This document shows, piece by piece, positions 7,015-8,370 of a DNA stretch of 8,370 nucleotides (its first letter is position 1; every line of letters starts with the position of its first letter). Made by a program: the position numbers and the translations under genes. Under the pieces are notes generated by a model, which did no database searches, was not told the DNA's origin, and saw nothing but the letters and a program-made list of their open reading frames with translations. The DNA is from Bacteroidota bacterium (lineage in GTDB: Bacteria > Bacteroidota > Bacteroidia > Chitinophagales > Saprospiraceae), in assembly GCA_008501835.1 (NCBI GenBank), contig QQUB01000269.1:1-8370 (forward strand), read 5' to 3'.

Positions 7015-8370
7015 ATGCGGAAATCCATCCTTTTCATTGCTTTTCTCTTTTTGGCATACTCCGTGCCTGGGCAAAAACTTTTTCCAGTACGAATAGATAA
7101 AAAATGGGGACTTATCAATGTTGAAGGTGATTTAGTTAAACAGCCAAAATACCAGGCCATAGGTGAGTTTGAGAGTTTTGGATATGCCCTGATGCAAAGA
7201 AATGGAGGAGTAGGTTTATTAAATAAAAATGGCAAAGAGATTGTTCCGCCAAAATACAGAGATCTCAAGGTACTTGATTCTCTTGTGGTTGCAGTTATGG
7301 ATCATGGAGAATGGATGGTTGTTAATCTTGATGGAGAAGTGATTTTAGATAAAGGTTATACACGGCTTCATTTATGGGGTCGAAAGTATCTGGCTTTCAT
7401 GAAAAATGGATTGTGGGGGATCGTAGATATTAACGGGAAGGAGATTGCGGCTCCTGAATACGATGAAGTTTCCTTCGAAGACAATCGTTTTTTCTTAACC
7501 GTAAAAGGTAAATTACTGGGGTTGTTATCTGATTCAGGACAGGAAATTCTGCCCAATATAGCCAGTGAAATAAAAATTGAAAATGATCATTTGTTTTTCT
7601 TCCGGGAAAATAATTTTTGGGGAGCAGTCGATGAAAGGGGCAATAGGATAATTGAAGCCAGGTTTGACGCCTGGCGACCACTCACGGACCAATACATCAA
7701 ACTTGTATCAGATACCAAGTTATCGCTATATTCACTGGGGTGCGAAAGAATTATTTCGGAAGGAAAATATGATGATTTCTATCCCTTTTCCGAAAAGTAT
7801 ATAATCATAAAAGCCAACCGCCGACTTGGGTTACTGGATTGGTGTGGCCAAACCGTTCTGCTTCCGAAATACTTTGAAATACAGGCTTTTGATTCGGAAT
7901 CTTTCCGCGTTAATCATGAAGGGTTATGGGGTGTTGTTAAAAAGCATGATGAACCTGTAATTCATTTCAGCTACGATTATATTTCCCCCTTGAACGGTAA
8001 TATCAGTTTGGTTAAGAAAAATGATCTTTTTGGATTAGCCAATAAATCAGGGAAGGAAATTGTCGCACCACGGTTCAAAAAAATTGAGATTAACGGACGT
8101 AAGGCCAAAGCCTATCTCACAGATAGCCGGAAGGATCAGTTGGAAGTGTTTGCTTTTGATAACCAGGGAGAATTGGTTTCTGCAGACGGATTTGAAATTC
8201 ATTTCCAGGTACAGGTAAAGGGTAAAAACAGGCAGACGGGAAATAAAAAGGAAACATTTTATCAGCTTGAACAGTTTGAATGGTTTTATTCCCCTGAATC
8301 TGACCGTTGGGGATTGAGGAAAATTGAGGATGGAACCATTCAGATTCAACCGACCTTCCAATATGTCCAG
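7015..8370 (+). CDS. Secreted WG-repeat protein, 3' end cut by window
   Basis: The frame starts at the ATG at 7015 and stays open for 452 codons to the window edge. The first 20 residues form a signal peptide: Arg-Lys, a hydrophobic stretch ILFIAFLFLAY, then a small-residue end VPGQ. No lipobox Cys is seen, so export to the periplasm or outer surface is expected. The mature part consists of degenerate WG repeats, each of the form W/L-G-L-(I/V)-(N/D)-x-x-G-(K/E)-(E/x)-I-x-P-x-(Y/F). Repeat cores are at W31-G32, V66-G67, W134-G135, L169-G170, W202-G203, L271-G272, W305-G306, F339-G340 and W432-G433. A less regular, Lys-rich part lies at about 395-415. WG-repeat proteins are thought to bind proteins or cell-wall ligands, but no function is established for this type. 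The 122-base gap before it (6893-7014) is AT-rich, with no clear terminator or TAnnTTTG promoter. Confidence 0.88.
   Translation, partial: MRKSILFIAFLFLAYSVPGQKLFPVRIDKKWGLINVEGDLVKQPKYQAIGEFESFGYALMQRNGGVGLLNKNGKEIVPPKYRDLKVLDSLVVAVMDHGEWMVVNLDGEVILDKGYTRLHLWGRKYLAFMKNGLWGIVDINGKEIAAPEYDEVSFEDNRFFLTVKGKLLGLLSDSGQEILPNIASEIKIENDHLFFFRENNFWGAVDERGNRIIEARFDAWRPLTDQYIKLVSDTKLSLYSLGCERIISEGKYDDFYPFSEKYIIIKANRRLGLLDWCGQTVLLPKYFEIQAFDSESFRVNHEGLWGVVKKHDEPVIHFSYDYISPLNGNISLVKKNDLFGLANKSGKEIVAPRFKKIEINGRKAKAYLTDSRKDQLEVFAFDNQGELVSADGFEIHFQVQVKGKNRQTGNKKETFYQLEQFEWFYSPESDRWGLRKIEDGTIQIQPTFQYVQ

Overview
The window looks like the chromosome of a member of the Bacteroidota. The genes have about 40% GC by eye and no clear Shine-Dalgarno sequences. 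Two promoters fit the Bacteroidota pattern (a TTTG-like -33 element and a TAnnTTTG -7 element). The protein types also fit: a single-domain Rcp1-like receiver, a secreted WG-repeat protein and a PaaE-type reductase next to a TetR regulator. No RNA genes, mobile elements or CRISPR arrays were seen, and no gap between genes exceeds 130 bases.

Left part (1-3253, all minus strand, read right to left): a probable four-gene operon. It starts with paaE, the reductase of phenylacetyl-CoA epoxidase. A TetR-family regulator, a two-transmembrane RCK potassium channel and a gamma-carbonic-anhydrase-like hexapeptide protein follow. The last one is cut by the left window edge. Spacings are 13 to 32 bases. 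A near-perfect 20-base palindrome fills the spacer of a consensus promoter just upstream of paaE. The simplest reading is that the TetR protein represses its own operon, probably in response to a phenylacetate-derived CoA ester.

Middle (3345-5789, minus strand): two signalling genes. The upstream one is a single-domain response regulator. The next is a 642-residue multidomain protein with an intact N-terminal receiver, a PAS domain, a histidine-kinase-like core that has lost its recognisable catalytic boxes, and a C-terminal receiver with Asn in place of the phospho-accepting Asp. This degenerate hybrid is the most unusual item in the window.

Right part (5915-8370, plus strand, divergent from the signalling pair): a short-chain polyprenyl diphosphate synthase with its own consensus-like promoter, then the start of a secreted WG-repeat protein that runs off the right edge.

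Most genes belong to well-known families. I do not see a clearly new multi-gene system. The points worth following are the degenerate signalling hybrid, the operator inside the paaE promoter, and the pairing of a phenylacetate-pathway gene with a potassium channel.
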